NCBI GenBank assembly: GCA_020683205.1 | Contig: CP085689.1 | Location: forward strand, 1,054,001-1,118,000 | Reading direction: 5' to 3' | DNA length: 64,000 bases | From: Lentisphaerae bacterium WC36 | GTDB taxonomy: Bacteria; Verrucomicrobiota; Lentisphaeria; Victivallales; SZUA-371 | Part shown: positions 1 to 10,200 of the stretch, in pieces | How positions within the stretch are numbered: the stretch's first letter is position 1 | Layout of the letters: each line of letters opens with the position of its first letter | Position numbers and translations under genes: made by a program | The notes under the pieces: model-generated | What the model saw: only the letters and a program-made list of their open reading frames with translations | What the model was told of the DNA's origin: nothing | Database searches by the model: none

Positions 1-3000
1 CCCACGAGTGTTAACGACCTCAGTAACATTACCATTTTTATCATATTTTTTAGTATCAAAAGGTTGAGTATTATTACCTGATTCGCCATTTAATACAATT
101 GGGTAAATTGTTTTTACTAGACGATTTAAACCATCATATTCAAAATTAGTAACATTATTTCTTTTATCTGTATGTGAAATTTTATTGCCCGCCACATCAT
201 AAGTGAATGATTCACTATTTTGCAATGGATCAATTGTCGAAACCAAGCGATTTAGGTTGTCATAAATATTAACAGTGACTTGATCAGCTGTATGAGTATT
301 TTTTACTGTAGTACTTAAAATATTACTATTTTTGTCATAAGAGTAAGTTGTTACAAAATCTTGTTCCGAAACTGTAACTGCAAATTGGTTCCCGCTATTA
401 CTTACCGTTGTTGGATTATTATCAATATTAATAACCTCTTTTACTTTACGACTCATACCATCGTATTCATATTGAACAGTGTTTCCTTTTGGGTTTGTAA
501 CTAAAATCTGATTACCTGAGATATCATAACTATAACGTGTAACTAAGTCATCGGCATCATCTTTATTAGCGCCATTGCCATTCATATCGATAACTTGTAA
601 TGTCATTTTGTTAAAAGCATTATATTCATATGCAACTTCTTGATCCCCAGAACCACTCTCTACCGTTGGATTTTTAACAATCTTTTTAGTTAAATTACCA
701 TTTTTATCATATTCATAAGTCTCTAATAATTTGCCATCACGCATTTTTGTTAATGGACGATAATCATTATCATAAGTAAAAGTATCAATAACACCTTTTG
801 CATTAGTAATTTGTGTAGGACTACCAGATTCATCTGTATAAGATTCGTAACCACTATTAACTCCATAAGCATATGAAGAAACAAATTCTCCTCCAGCTGG
901 ATTTGGGCGAATTGACTTTACTAAACGATTCCAATAATCATATTCTTTTCTGTAAACTGTACCATTTGGTTTGGTAATTTTATTTTTATTTCCTGCTACA
1001 TCATAACCATACTCTGTTACGAGATAGTCACTAATGTTACCATTTAATTCAACAGTTTCTTTAATTAATCTTCCTAGAATATCATATTCAAAATTTGTCC
1101 AAGTTCCATTTAGATTTTTTTTGCGCGCTACAGTTCCATTAGCATTATAAACAAATTCTTCTGTTGCAACTATACCATTAACAGCCGGGTATTCTTTTTT
1201 AATTAAGGCATTTAATTTATCATAAGTATAGTTTGTAAGATTCCCCTTTGGGTCTGTTTCTTTTAACAGATTTCCTTGAAAGTCAAATTCTTTGATCGAA
1301 ACAATATTTAATTCATCGTTATAACCTTTTATAGTTGTTGTATCAGTCCATCCCTCACTAGTATACTGACGATTCATTAACGTTTTACGACCATCACCAT
1401 CAATACTTTGAGTCATCAATCCTTGAGAATCAAAATTAAAGTTCATTGTTTTAACAATTGAACCATTAAAAATAGTAGTCTCCTTAGTTCGATCACCATA
1501 TTGATTCATTTCATAAACACTTACTGTTCCTTTTGAATCAATAATCTTTTTCATGCGTTTTGTTGCTAAATCATATTGGAATGTCTTAGTTAGTTTTGTT
1601 CCATTTGATAATGTTTTAATTTCTTTATAAATATCTTTATTTTGAGCATATGGATATGGATCATTTTCACTAGTATTATGATATAAATATTTAGTACCAT
1701 TCCCGTAAGCATCAGTATATTGACTTAAATAAACAAAGCCTGCATTAGTTTCATCATAAGCCCAATATTCATTCTCTTTAGTAGTATCATTTTTAATTAA
1801 AGTACGGCGAATTTTTGTATATTTGTTGTGAAAATTGCTTAAAACTCCATAAAAACAGTATTGCCATTTATTATTATAAGCATCATAAATATTCGTGTAA
1901 TGATTGCGCTCAACTTGAGAATTAATCAAAGCATAGCGAGATAATAATTTTTGCTCATTACCTTCTGTGTAATAAATTCTACTTAAAGGAAAATAATTAC
2001 GCTCATCTTCAGGATGATACTTTAAATTGCCTTCAGCGTCGCGAAGTTCATATTGATAGTTAAATCTTAAATTATCATAAGTAAACTCTATTTTCTTATT
2101 TGATTCATCTGTAATACTTCTTAGCAGATATCTCATTGTAGATTTATCTGTTGGTGGATCAAATACAATTGGAGATCCTGGCTCAGTTTTACTTTCTGGA
2201 GGTATATCATTAGCTGCAAGTTTAAAGACTTTTATATAGTCATATTTAATTGATGGCTGACTATCTCCAGTATCTGCTCTGGTAACTTGAGGATATTTAA
2301 CTTCAATTAAATTATCAAAATTATCATAAATATATTCAACATAATAGCCATCAGAGCCTAAAATTTTAGTAATTATTGCTGGTCGATTACTTTCATAAGA
2401 ATAAGTGAAATTTAAATTATAAAAAGATTCCGAATCTCCTTTGTTAAATAATTCAAGTCCAGTAATTTCATCTAAATTGCTGCTGCTATATGAATATTGA
2501 ATCTTATTCCCATGAATATCTTCTACTTTATCCAAGTAAAACGAATATAAAGTTCGTTCAGTTGTATAAATGGCACAACTTGGCAAGCCAATATCAGAAA
2601 CAGTATAATTAAGCGCTTCATCAATTATTTGATCAATTAAAATATTATTATTTGTACATGGAACCCCTTTAAAATAATATTTTTTCCCGTATTTCTGTTC
2701 ATACACAAAACTTTGAGCTGCTGCGTCAAAGCTAATTTTCGATCCGACTGCATGAGATTTATCTCTACTAATTGAATAAGGTTCAAGAATAGGCTCGCCT
2801 GTTTCTTCATCCTTAATAAATCTAAACATTACAGTTTCATTATCACCCATTACAATTTTCACAAAGCGATCGCTGTTTAAGCCTGTAAGGTATCCTTTTA
2901 CTCTTAAGCCGCTACTCCACCCTCGTCCTAAAATACCTAATTCTTCTTTATCTGGAGTATATGTTCTTTGGAAATCAAATGATAAATTACCATTTCCAAC

Positions 3001-4431
3001 AGGAAAAGATAAATCTGTAGTTGTATAGCTTATGGATAAATCTTCAGCATTAATTTTTAAGTTATTACTAATATGATCAGTTTCAGATTTTTGTTGAGGT
3101 TTTTCTTCAGAGATCGGTTGACCATAAATATTTACGTATTTTCCTGCTGAAGTGTGTCTTTTATTTAACAAAGTATCAATGTTGTATTTAGAAGTAGCTG
3201 TTGAATCCTCTTCTGCTTCAATTAGCTTAGGTTTTTTATATATATTATTTTCCTCAAAAACACCAGCATTTATACCATCATTATCATCATCGGTGTAATT
3301 ATCAATATTGTCATAAAAAGGCGTATCAACAATTGGCGGTTCTGGAGGTTCTGGCTTAGGAGGTAAAGTTCCTTCAGGGTGAACATTTACTTTTATAGTA
3401 TGCTCTTCAACAATTCCCTCTGTTGCACATTTTATAATAACTTTTGCATCAAATGAACCAACTTGTTGACCATAAACTACTCCGTTTTTCGACGCATTTT
3501 CATAAATTGTTTCAACTTTATGAAGAATTTTTTCGTCTACTCCTGAACAATCCCAGTACCCAACATAAACTGTAGGAATACAATTAATAATTGCAGATTG
3601 GCCTACTTCAATATCAATTTCTTCATCACCAGTAAAGGTCGCATGACAAGCACTTTCACCTTGATAACCAGTATCAGGCAAATCGCTATCTAAGAAAGGA
3701 AGTTCAGCTTTTACTATACCACAACCATCATCACAATATCCAGCAACAACTTTAGGTCCTGTTAAAAAGTAACCCACTTTGAGTTCACTTTTTTCTTTAT
3801 GCTGATGATATTCCTCTACTTCGTTGCTCTTATAACTACAACCATTTCTTTTGCAATGTGAGTTAACTTTATTTTTACCTGAAACCCACCAGTAATCTGT
3901 CTTTCTTGTCTCTTCATCGAATTTTGTAAAAATTCGACATTTTTGTTTTATTCTTACATCATATTCTAAAATATGAAAATCTGCATTTATTGTAACTAGT
4001 CTTTCAGGAGTTGCAGGACACTCTGGGGTTAATTTCAAATAATACACTCCTGCTGGAAGTATAAATTTATTTGGCGGCTGAGTTATTTCGTCTCCATCAC
4101 TATTAGTAAATATAAATTCTTTATGAATTTTCGTACAAGTTTTTATATTATACCTATGACTATGTTCACAAGGGTCTATTATACATGGATTATATGTTTT
4201 ACATGTTATTGTGACTGCTGATTTTGCGGTATTAACAATATCTTCTTTTGTAGATCTACATGAAATAGTCTTTTCAGGGTATAATGGCGTTACGCTATTA
4301 TCGTAGTGTTTTTTACTTGTATCTGCTTTATGATCTCCTATATTAGGGTCAGCTGCATTTATCATAGAGATTTTCAAAATAGTGAAAATCAACAACAGCA
4401 TTGTAGTTAAAATGGACTTTTTAAACTTCAT
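1..4431 (-). CDS. Exported RHS/YD-repeat giant protein, C-terminus outside window
   Basis: The minus-strand frame stays open from the ATG at 4431 to the window edge: 1477 codons with no stop. The start has a good ribosome site (AAAGGAA, 8 bases upstream) and a signal peptide (MKFKKSILTTMLLLIFTILK, cleavage near INAA). Residues about 25-400 form a Cys-rich N-terminal region. A low-complexity proline/acidic linker (PPKPEPPEPP) follows. Near residue 480 is a DUF6531-like segment typical of RHS proteins (YTTTDLSFPVGNGNLSFDFQ). From about residue 640 to the edge the protein is dense in YD repeats such as YDKNGNVTE, YDGMSRKVKE and YDNLNRLV. RHS proteins build a beta cocoon around a C-terminal toxin or effector; that end, where identity is decided, is not in the window. 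It is last in a run of exported proteins, 34 bases after a HEAT protein. Whether it is a toxin, an adhesin or a structural surface protein cannot be told. Confidence 0.9.
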   Translation of the reverse strand, partial: MKFKKSILTTMLLLIFTILKISMINAADPNIGDHKADTSKKHYDNSVTPLYPEKTISCRSTKEDIVNTAKSAVTITCKTYNPCIIDPCEHSHRYNIKTCTKIHKEFIFTNSDGDEITQPPNKFILPAGVYYLKLTPECPATPERLVTINADFHILEYDVRIKQKCRIFTKFDEETRKTDYWWVSGKNKVNSHCKRNGCSYKSNEVEEYHQHKEKSELKVGYFLTGPKVVAGYCDDGCGIVKAELPFLDSDLPDTGYQGESACHATFTGDEEIDIEVGQSAIINCIPTVYVGYWDCSGVDEKILHKVETIYENASKNGVVYGQQVGSFDAKVIIKCATEGIVEEHTIKVNVHPEGTLPPKPEPPEPPIVDTPFYDNIDNYTDDDNDGINAGVFEENNIYKKPKLIEAEEDSTATSKYNIDTLLNKRHTSAGKYVNIYGQPISEEKPQQKSETDHISNNLKINAEDLSISYTTTDLSFPVGNGNLSFDFQRTYTPDKEELGILGRGWSSGLRVKGYLTGLNSDRFVKIVMGDNETVMFRFIKDEETGEPILEPYSISRDKSHAVGSKISFDAAAQSFVYEQKYGKKYYFKGVPCTNNNILIDQIIDEALNYTVSDIGLPSCAIYTTERTLYSFYLDKVEDIHGNKIQYSYSSSNLDEITGLELFNKGDSESFYNLNFTYSYESNRPAIITKILGSDGYYVEYIYDNFDNLIEVKYPQVTRADTGDSQPSIKYDYIKVFKLAANDIPPESKTEPGSPIVFDPPTDKSTMRYLLRSITDESNKKIEFTYDNLRFNYQYELRDAEGNLKYHPEDERNYFPLSRIYYTEGNEQKLLSRYALINSQVERNHYTNIYDAYNNKWQYCFYGVLSNFHNKYTKIRRTLIKNDTTKENEYWAYDETNAGFVYLSQYTDAYGNGTKYLYHNTSENDPYPYAQNKDIYKEIKTLSNGTKLTKTFQYDLATKRMKKIIDSKGTVSVYEMNQYGDRTKETTIFNGSIVKTMNFNFDSQGLMTQSIDGDGRKTLMNRQYTSEGWTDTTTIKGYNDELNIVSIKEFDFQGNLLKETDPKGNLTNYTYDKLNALIKKEYPAVNGIVATEEFVYNANGTVARKKNLNGTWTNFEYDILGRLIKETVELNGNISDYLVTEYGYDVAGNKNKITKPNGTVYRKEYDYWNRLVKSIRPNPAGGEFVSSYAYGVNSGYESYTDESGSPTQITNAKGVIDTFTYDNDYRPLTKMRDGKLLETYEYDKNGNLTKKIVKNPTVESGSGDQEVAYEYNAFNKMTLQVIDMNGNGANKDDADDLVTRYSYDISGNQILVTNPKGNTVQYEYDGMSRKVKEVINIDNNPTTVSNSGNQFAVTVSEQDFVTTYSYDKNSNILSTTVKNTHTADQVTVNIYDNLNRLVSTIDPLQNSESFTYDVAGNKISHTDKRNNVTNFEYDGLNRLVKTIYPIVLNGESGNNTQPFDTKKYDKNGNVTEVVNTRG

Positions 4432-4465
4432 TGTTTTGTTTCCTTTTGCTAAATTTTTTATATTA

Positions 4466-5467
4466 TTATTTTTGTTTATTTTTTAATTTTTGAATCGCAT
4501 TTTGTGTCGCAACTTTATAAAGCTGATGGTCATTTTTCAGAATATTTTCCAAACCCTGAATATCATCTTTAGTGCCGATTTCGCCAATTGTCGCGATTGC
4601 TGTTAGGCGTAAAACCATATCGCCGGGATCATTAAATGCTAAATCTCGTATCGCATTAGTAACTGATTCCGAATCATTTTTCATTGATCCCACACTTTGT
4701 ACCATCGCAATTCGGCTTGGAATGTGCATCGATTCATCTTCAACTAACGACACCAACTCAGTATTGATTCGCTCTTTATCGATCTCTTTTGGATACATTT
4801 TTGACAAATCGCTCAATGCTAATATTGCAGTTCCAGACACATCACACTGGGTATCTTTTAGAGAATCGAACAATGTTTCTTGAATTTGTTTACGTAGTTG
4901 AGCATCTGCTTTTGAATATTCACTACGAAGGTGCTGCACTGCATACCCTCGCAAATCTCCATCAACACTTTTATCTGCTGATAATTGACTTAAAAAATCG
5001 ATGTGACTTTTATTGGCTTTTCTATCGCTTTCAAGTTTGATGAAGATTTCATCCTTAAGATGAAGACCCAATCTATCATTGCTTCCACCATAAACATAAT
5101 CATGCAATCCTTGAATATTTGCCATTATTAATGGAGTTTTTAAATTTTTAACAATCTCTAATTGATGACGATATTTTTGATATTTAGTTTTACCTTCTGG
5201 TTTAAACAAACCATTCAATTCACCATAATCAAAATTTTTCTTTATAAAATTTGATGTAGATTTTGCTTTTTTAAAGTTATTATTTTGAGAGTTATTTTGT
5301 GAAGCTATTCTGCTTTTTTTAGCCTCTTTTTTTGTTGCTAATGGCCTACTATTTCCCGTTGTTTTGACAGGTTTTTTATTACTGTAAAACTGAGCAATAG
5401 CAATAATCATTACAGCAACTAAAATAACCCCAAAAAGCTTAATAATTAAAAGCTTATTATTTTTCAT
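4466..5467 (-). CDS. Membrane-anchored HEAT-repeat protein
   Basis: A 333-residue protein. I chose the ATG at 5467 because AAGGA lies 7-8 bases upstream and a membrane anchor follows at once (KLFGVILVAVMIIAIAQFY, residues 8-26). The longer frame from 5506 starts inside a hairpin terminator. After a basic, Asn/Ser-rich linker (about 30-75) the C-terminal half is alpha-helical with HEAT-like repeats (for example IRDLAFNDPGDMVLRLTAIA and the preceding VSGTAILALSDL). The architecture is a single N-terminal anchor with an exposed superhelical scaffold. No catalytic motif is visible. It lies 34 bases upstream of the RHS gene and may help display or process that protein, but this is only proximity. 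HEAT repeats are diverse, so a specific role is not assigned. Confidence 0.8.
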   Translation of the reverse strand: MKNNKLLIIKLFGVILVAVMIIAIAQFYSNKKPVKTTGNSRPLATKKEAKKSRIASQNNSQNNNFKKAKSTSNFIKKNFDYGELNGLFKPEGKTKYQKYRHQLEIVKNLKTPLIMANIQGLHDYVYGGSNDRLGLHLKDEIFIKLESDRKANKSHIDFLSQLSADKSVDGDLRGYAVQHLRSEYSKADAQLRKQIQETLFDSLKDTQCDVSGTAILALSDLSKMYPKEIDKERINTELVSLVEDESMHIPSRIAMVQSVGSMKNDSESVTNAIRDLAFNDPGDMVLRLTAIATIGEIGTKDDIQGLENILKNDHQLYKVATQNAIQKLKNKQK

Positions 5468-5493
5468 TACTAATATTCCTTTGTTAATATAAA

Positions 5494-5529
5494 AAACTCC
5501 ATGCATATAATTGGAAATACATGGAATTT
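5494..5529 (-). terminator. Hairpin terminator between exported-protein genes
   Basis: On the minus strand TCCATG and CATGGA (positions 5520-5525 and 5498-5503) pair, extended by a G-T wobble and A-T pairs, and are followed by a run of T (GTTTTTTATAT). It follows the gene ending at 5548 and stops 25 bases before the HEAT gene start. It may therefore act as a partial terminator or attenuator inside the cluster. Confidence 0.55.
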
Positions 5530-5547
5530 TTAAATTAATTGGTAAAG

Positions 5548-6363
5548 TTATTTTTTATCAGTGGTTGACTCCTTTTCAACTTTTTTATGAGCAGAGCATT
5601 TTACTTCTGTATGAGCTTCGTTTTTGTTCTTTTCAGAATCATATGTCATAACATTTTTAACAACCATACTCCATAGCCATATTGCTTTATTACGATTTTT
5701 ACTATCAGACATCATTTTTACAGCGTTCTGATATTTTTCTTCGTCAACGGAATAATTAATTTTTTTCAAAAATTCAACATCAATTTTTGAATACCAATAA
5801 TCCTCTAGCAAGGTTATATTTCTCTCATAATTTTTTAAATCATTATTCCCAAGAGCGATTTTTAATTCTTTCAATATTCCAGTAAAGCAATCATTGTCCT
5901 TAAATTTTTTATAATTTTTCAAACAATCATTATACATATGTACAGATAAGTAAATATTATAGCTAACAATAGGCAAGCTTTTATCTTCTTGAATAAGAAC
6001 TGCAAAATCTGCTATAGCTTTATGCAATCTACCGCCATAGGAATGCCTGATTAATTCTAATTTTATATATAGACAATCAGGGTATTTATTAAATGCTTTC
6101 ATGACGTTCATTTTATAATTATTTATAACATCAATATCAGCGGATTTATTTCCATACCAAAGACTTTTGAATTGTATCAACTTTTTTATACACGTTTTTA
6201 AATCATCATTTTCTTCTATTTCCAAATTCTTAATTTTTAAAGATTCAATTTTAATATTATTTGATTCTTTAAAAATTTTTATATATTCATTTTTTGTAAT
6301 ATTAGCTCGTAAGCTTACAGGTAAAATAAATATTAAAATTAAAAAATTTTTAAACTTTTTCAT
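5548..6363 (-). CDS. Exported protein of unknown function
   Basis: A 271-residue protein with a clear Sec signal peptide (MKKFKNFLILIFILPVSLRA) and ribosome site AAAGGA 7 bases before the ATG. The mature part is Lys/Asn-rich and predicted to be helical. There are a few spaced Cys (residues about 57, 96, 147, 159) and a Lys/Glu-rich tail (KVEKESTTDKK). I do not recognise a domain or catalytic motif. The middle section (HKAIADFAVLIQEDKSLPIV) could belong to a TPR-like helical repeat, but no clean repeat register is visible. It sits between a Cys-rich exported protein and a HEAT protein in the cluster that ends in the RHS gene. A chaperone, immunity or structural role is possible but unsupported. 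Confidence 0.75.
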   Translation of the reverse strand: MKKFKNFLILIFILPVSLRANITKNEYIKIFKESNNIKIESLKIKNLEIEENDDLKTCIKKLIQFKSLWYGNKSADIDVINNYKMNVMKAFNKYPDCLYIKLELIRHSYGGRLHKAIADFAVLIQEDKSLPIVSYNIYLSVHMYNDCLKNYKKFKDNDCFTGILKELKIALGNNDLKNYERNITLLEDYWYSKIDVEFLKKINYSVDEEKYQNAVKMMSDSKNRNKAIWLWSMVVKNVMTYDSEKNKNEAHTEVKCSAHKKVEKESTTDKK

Positions 6364-6439
6364 ACAAAAATCCTTTTTTTGGGGGCAAGTGATATTTATT
6401 TAAATTATTTATATGAATAGATACAAATGCTCATTTTAA

Positions 6440-7189
6440 CTACTCTGCAGGAACATTTCCTAACATACAATTATTATCACAAGTATGGTAAGCTACACCC
6501 TCAATTACTACTGGAGTACTCGCAGAGTGAGTTTCGACATCAGTATACTCTCTATTACAAAAACCGCATTTGCGTGTTATCTCATTTTCTCCAGCTTTAT
6601 CAATTTGAGGTTTACCATTAACAATTTTTGACGTACATTTTTTAGTGACGACCGCCCCTATTATCGGTCCATCACATGGAGGACAATAGTGCCGTCCTCC
6701 GCCACAACCCACGTCACAACTCCACTCATCACATTTACCCGGAGAGCCAGGAGCACAATGAGGATCTTCAAGAACATGGTTAAACTTAAGGTATACATAT
6801 TCATTACATTTATAGCATCTTTCTAAAGGTATAGATGTGTAACCCGCTTCGGTCGCAGTACAAGCTTTATCTTTTTTACCATGATCACATCCACAAGTGC
6901 CGCCACTACAATTGTAGTCACATGTAAATTGATCACAATACTCTTTTTCACAAATGAGGTTATGATAATCCTTTACATGCTCATATTTTTTCCATCTATC
7001 TTTTTTGCATATATCGCATATTCCTTCATTTTTGTAAGTGTAACCCGTAAGGGATAAATCGCAGGCTCTATCAGTTTTTTTATCATGGTCACATTTATCT
7101 ACATTAGGGGTAATTTCAGTTGCAGTTACAATTAATATAGTACTAAATAAAAATAGCACTAATAATAAAAACTTATTTATTCTTTTCAT
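6440..7189 (-). CDS. Exported Cys-rich protein with internal duplication
   Basis: A 249-residue exported protein with signal peptide MKRINKFLLLVLFLFSTILI and ribosome site AAAGGAAA before the ATG. About 30 cysteines lie in CxxC and CxC patterns. Two consecutive blocks of roughly 65 residues match each other: CDHDKKTDRAC...GYTY...CDICKK...CDQFTCDYNCSGG and CDHGKKDKAC...GYTS...CYKCNE...CDEWSCDVGCGGG. A third, diverged block holds CGFCNREYTD and CDNNCM. The paired CxxC motifs suggest small metal-binding (zinc-knuckle-like) or disulfide-stabilised modules. In an exported protein disulfides or bound metal are both possible. The RHS protein nearby has a Cys-rich N-terminal region with similar CEH/CxxC spacing, which hints at shared folding needs or interaction. 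No named family is assigned. Confidence 0.8.
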   Translation of the reverse strand: MKRINKFLLLVLFLFSTILIVTATEITPNVDKCDHDKKTDRACDLSLTGYTYKNEGICDICKKDRWKKYEHVKDYHNLICEKEYCDQFTCDYNCSGGTCGCDHGKKDKACTATEAGYTSIPLERCYKCNEYVYLKFNHVLEDPHCAPGSPGKCDEWSCDVGCGGGRHYCPPCDGPIIGAVVTKKCTSKIVNGKPQIDKAGENEITRKCGFCNREYTDVETHSASTPVVIEGVAYHTCDNNCMLGNVPAE

Positions 7190-7221
7190 TTTATATAATT
7201 TCCTTTATTTTTTGATTTGTT

Positions 7222-7262
7222 ATTAATTACAATAGGAGCCTTTTGCCCCTAAAGTAATTAAT
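7222..7262 (-). other. Long intercistronic stem-loop
   Basis: ATTAATTAC (7222-7230) pairs with GTAATTAAT (7254-7262). An inner stem TAGGAGC (7233-7239) pairs with GCCCCTA (7245-7251) with one wobble, leaving a 5-base loop. The two stems are separated by a 2-by-2 internal loop. It lies between the PA14 gene and the Cys-rich gene. On the transcribed strand no T run follows, so RNA stabilisation or processing is as likely as termination. Confidence 0.5.
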
Positions 7263-7279
7263 GTTCTTGAAGAATATTA

Positions 7280-10200
7280 TTAATATAATTCTTGGACTTT
7301 TTCGCCATCAATTTTAAACGTTGCGTGGTGACATGCTGCTGTTTTTGGAGCAGCTGGGGTTTTTACAAAACGAACCTTGCTCATCCCTGTCGCATCAAAT
7401 TGACTGCTATTGAAAGTTTTATTAACAGTTCCATCTTCAAATGCCACCCCTGAAAGGAAAATCTTATACTCAATTGAATAATTTTCTTTCATTGGATAAC
7501 AAATTGAATCTAATTCCATCACCAAAGTTCCATCTTCGTAGGTTGCTTTTCTTTGAAATGAAGTTTGGCCGATGCCGTAGAAGCGGATTAATTCAATTGG
7601 CAATGTTGCGATAATTTGATCTGTTTCTTTATTTCTAACAATCACTGCTTGTGCTTGATTCCACTCGCGTGAATGAATTAATAATTCAGAACCATCGCTC
7701 AATGCGTTATCAACATCCCCAGTAACTTCTAAATACATCTCTTCTGAAACTTCTGGAATATTAAATACTGCAGCGGCCGATGTTGTCATTGTTAAATTTT
7801 CTTGCTCAAATGAATAATCAACTACTTTTACAGTCAATGTATTTTCAACAGTTTCTCCCGCTGCATTTTTATATGAACCTGTGATTTCATAATTCTTTAC
7901 TTCGGTAAATGTTACTTTCTTAGGCGCATTTTCAGTTACTGGATAATTAACATTATTAACGCTAACGTTAGCATTTGAGTATTCACTATTTTCAGTTGCC
8001 GGCATTGCCGTTAACAACATCGCAGAACCTTTTTTAACTGTAACAACATCACCTTCAGCGATAATATTTGTTGGCTCCCACTTAATATTTTTCGTAACAG
8101 TTTTTAGACCATTTTGAAAGTTGAAGTTAAAATTATTTTCACTGTCATTTTGTGATAAACTTATTTCCTTATGCCAATTTTCACCATTAAATGCTTCTAC
8201 ACTTTCATCATTAACTTTTAAGGTTTCAGCAAATTTATTGATTCCTTCAATAATTACTGGCGAAACTTTGCTGCTAGCTGAAACTTTGTCTAGTTTGCTA
8301 TTGTTTTTAGCATAATTTGCTAACCAGTCATCAACGCCATCATTATTAGCATCACCACAAATTGGTTTTAAAACTTCAATTTCATTGATTATTAATGTGT
8401 TGCCAATCGTTGGATTATCAAACAATATTTTTATAGTGTGTTCACCCGCAGTTAAATGTTGCATAAAATCACTAAAGTCATAGTCAGAATTTTCCGCTGC
8501 ATTGTCAATTTTTTCTGAAATTACCAATACATCATCACAATAAACATCAACCTTATAATCACAACTTGCTTTTAGCGTACTCTTAACATTAAGCTGGAAT
8601 ACTCCCGCTTCTTCTGTTGTGAATTTATACTCTAATGCACCAATCGCACATGCAGATTTTGCCGAAGTTTCATCTTTAGTCCACGCTCCCAATGATGATT
8701 CAAATTCAGAACCATCTAATTTTGCCATCTCAACGTAGCTATTTATTTGTACATCAGCAACATTTGGGTTACTGTTGAATTTATTAACTTCATCACCATC
8801 GCTAATACCATCACCATCGCTGTCCGCATTATTTGGATCGGTGTTATATTTATTAATTTCATCGTAATCATTAATGCCATCATTATCGCTGTCTGCATTA
8901 TTCATATCAGTGCCATGCTCTAATTCATATGCATTAGTTAAGCCGTCGCCATCACTATCTTTATCCCATGCAATATATTCATCAAGTTCAGCAGATTTTT
9001 TAGTAATGTGCCAGAAAACATCGCCAGCCATTGGTTCCATTCCAGCCCCAGGAGGAGCCCATTTAAGGTCTAACATTGCAGCTCCAACACCTTCATGATA
9101 TTCAATTTCAATAAAGTGCATGCCTGCTTTTAAATGTTTGCTCCACAGTGACCCAACTGGGTTCCAGCTTCCATCAGAAAATACTTCAACGCCATCAATG
9201 CTAATTGTTACGGCATCATCATATGCTGTTAAAAATTTATAAACTCCAGTTGTTGGCGCTGTAAAATATCCTTTAAAGAACGCATATACTCCATCAGTTT
9301 TTCCACTGTTTAAAACTTCGCCTTCACCAGCATTAAAATTAATATCTGTATAAACCTCAGTATTTGTCGCATTCAAATTTTGCAAACTTTCTGGAGCCCA
9401 CATTTTATCAGAAAAAGATCCAAGTAAACCCGCTACTTTAGTAATATTATTTATATTTTCTAATGGTTTAACCGCAGGGTTTGTATCAAGCTGATATTCA
9501 AGTAAATTCTTTCGACCGTCACCATCATAATCCGCATCATATAATGAATTAAGAGCAACGTTGTTGTCTCTTTTCCAATTAAGATATGCTTGTTGGTCAT
9601 CACTTAAACTAATAGAATTAACTTTTCTATAGTTACATTTGTCCTCTGTATCCACCGCAACAATATAATAAACATCGTTTTCAGAAATCATTGGTAATGA
9701 ATAAGTCGAGTCCGTCGTCGAACCCACTAAGTTTAAGTTACGATAAATTTTATATTGCGCTACGCTTGGCCCATTATAATTCCATGATAAAGTTAATTTA
9801 TCATTTTGCACATCTTTATTTACATTTGAGAAGAAATTTTCATTGTTATTATTATCAGCGACTAATAAATTAGTGTTAATAATTTTTGCTTCAATTCCAT
9901 CATCAATGCCATCATTATCACTGTCTTTTTGGTTCGCTTGAGAATTAAATTGAACAATTTCCTCATAGTCTGTTAAACCATCATTGTCTGTATCCCAAGA
10001 GCTATTGCTTGAGCCTTTTTCAGCTTCAAGTGAATCCGCAACGCCGTCAAAATCAGCATCTGTTGCTAAATAAGATTGGACGTTATCATTTAACTGAACA
10101 AATGAATAACCATCAAGAGGTCTGTAACCAAAAGTTGGTCCGGCATACTCCATAAGAAGAGTCGATTTATCTCCAGAAAATTCATAATAAGTAATTTTTG

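Noticed and set aside
4572-5040. Plus-strand frames opposite the HEAT gene
   Set aside because: They mirror the coding strand of a well-supported minus-strand gene, with no ribosome site or protein-like features.
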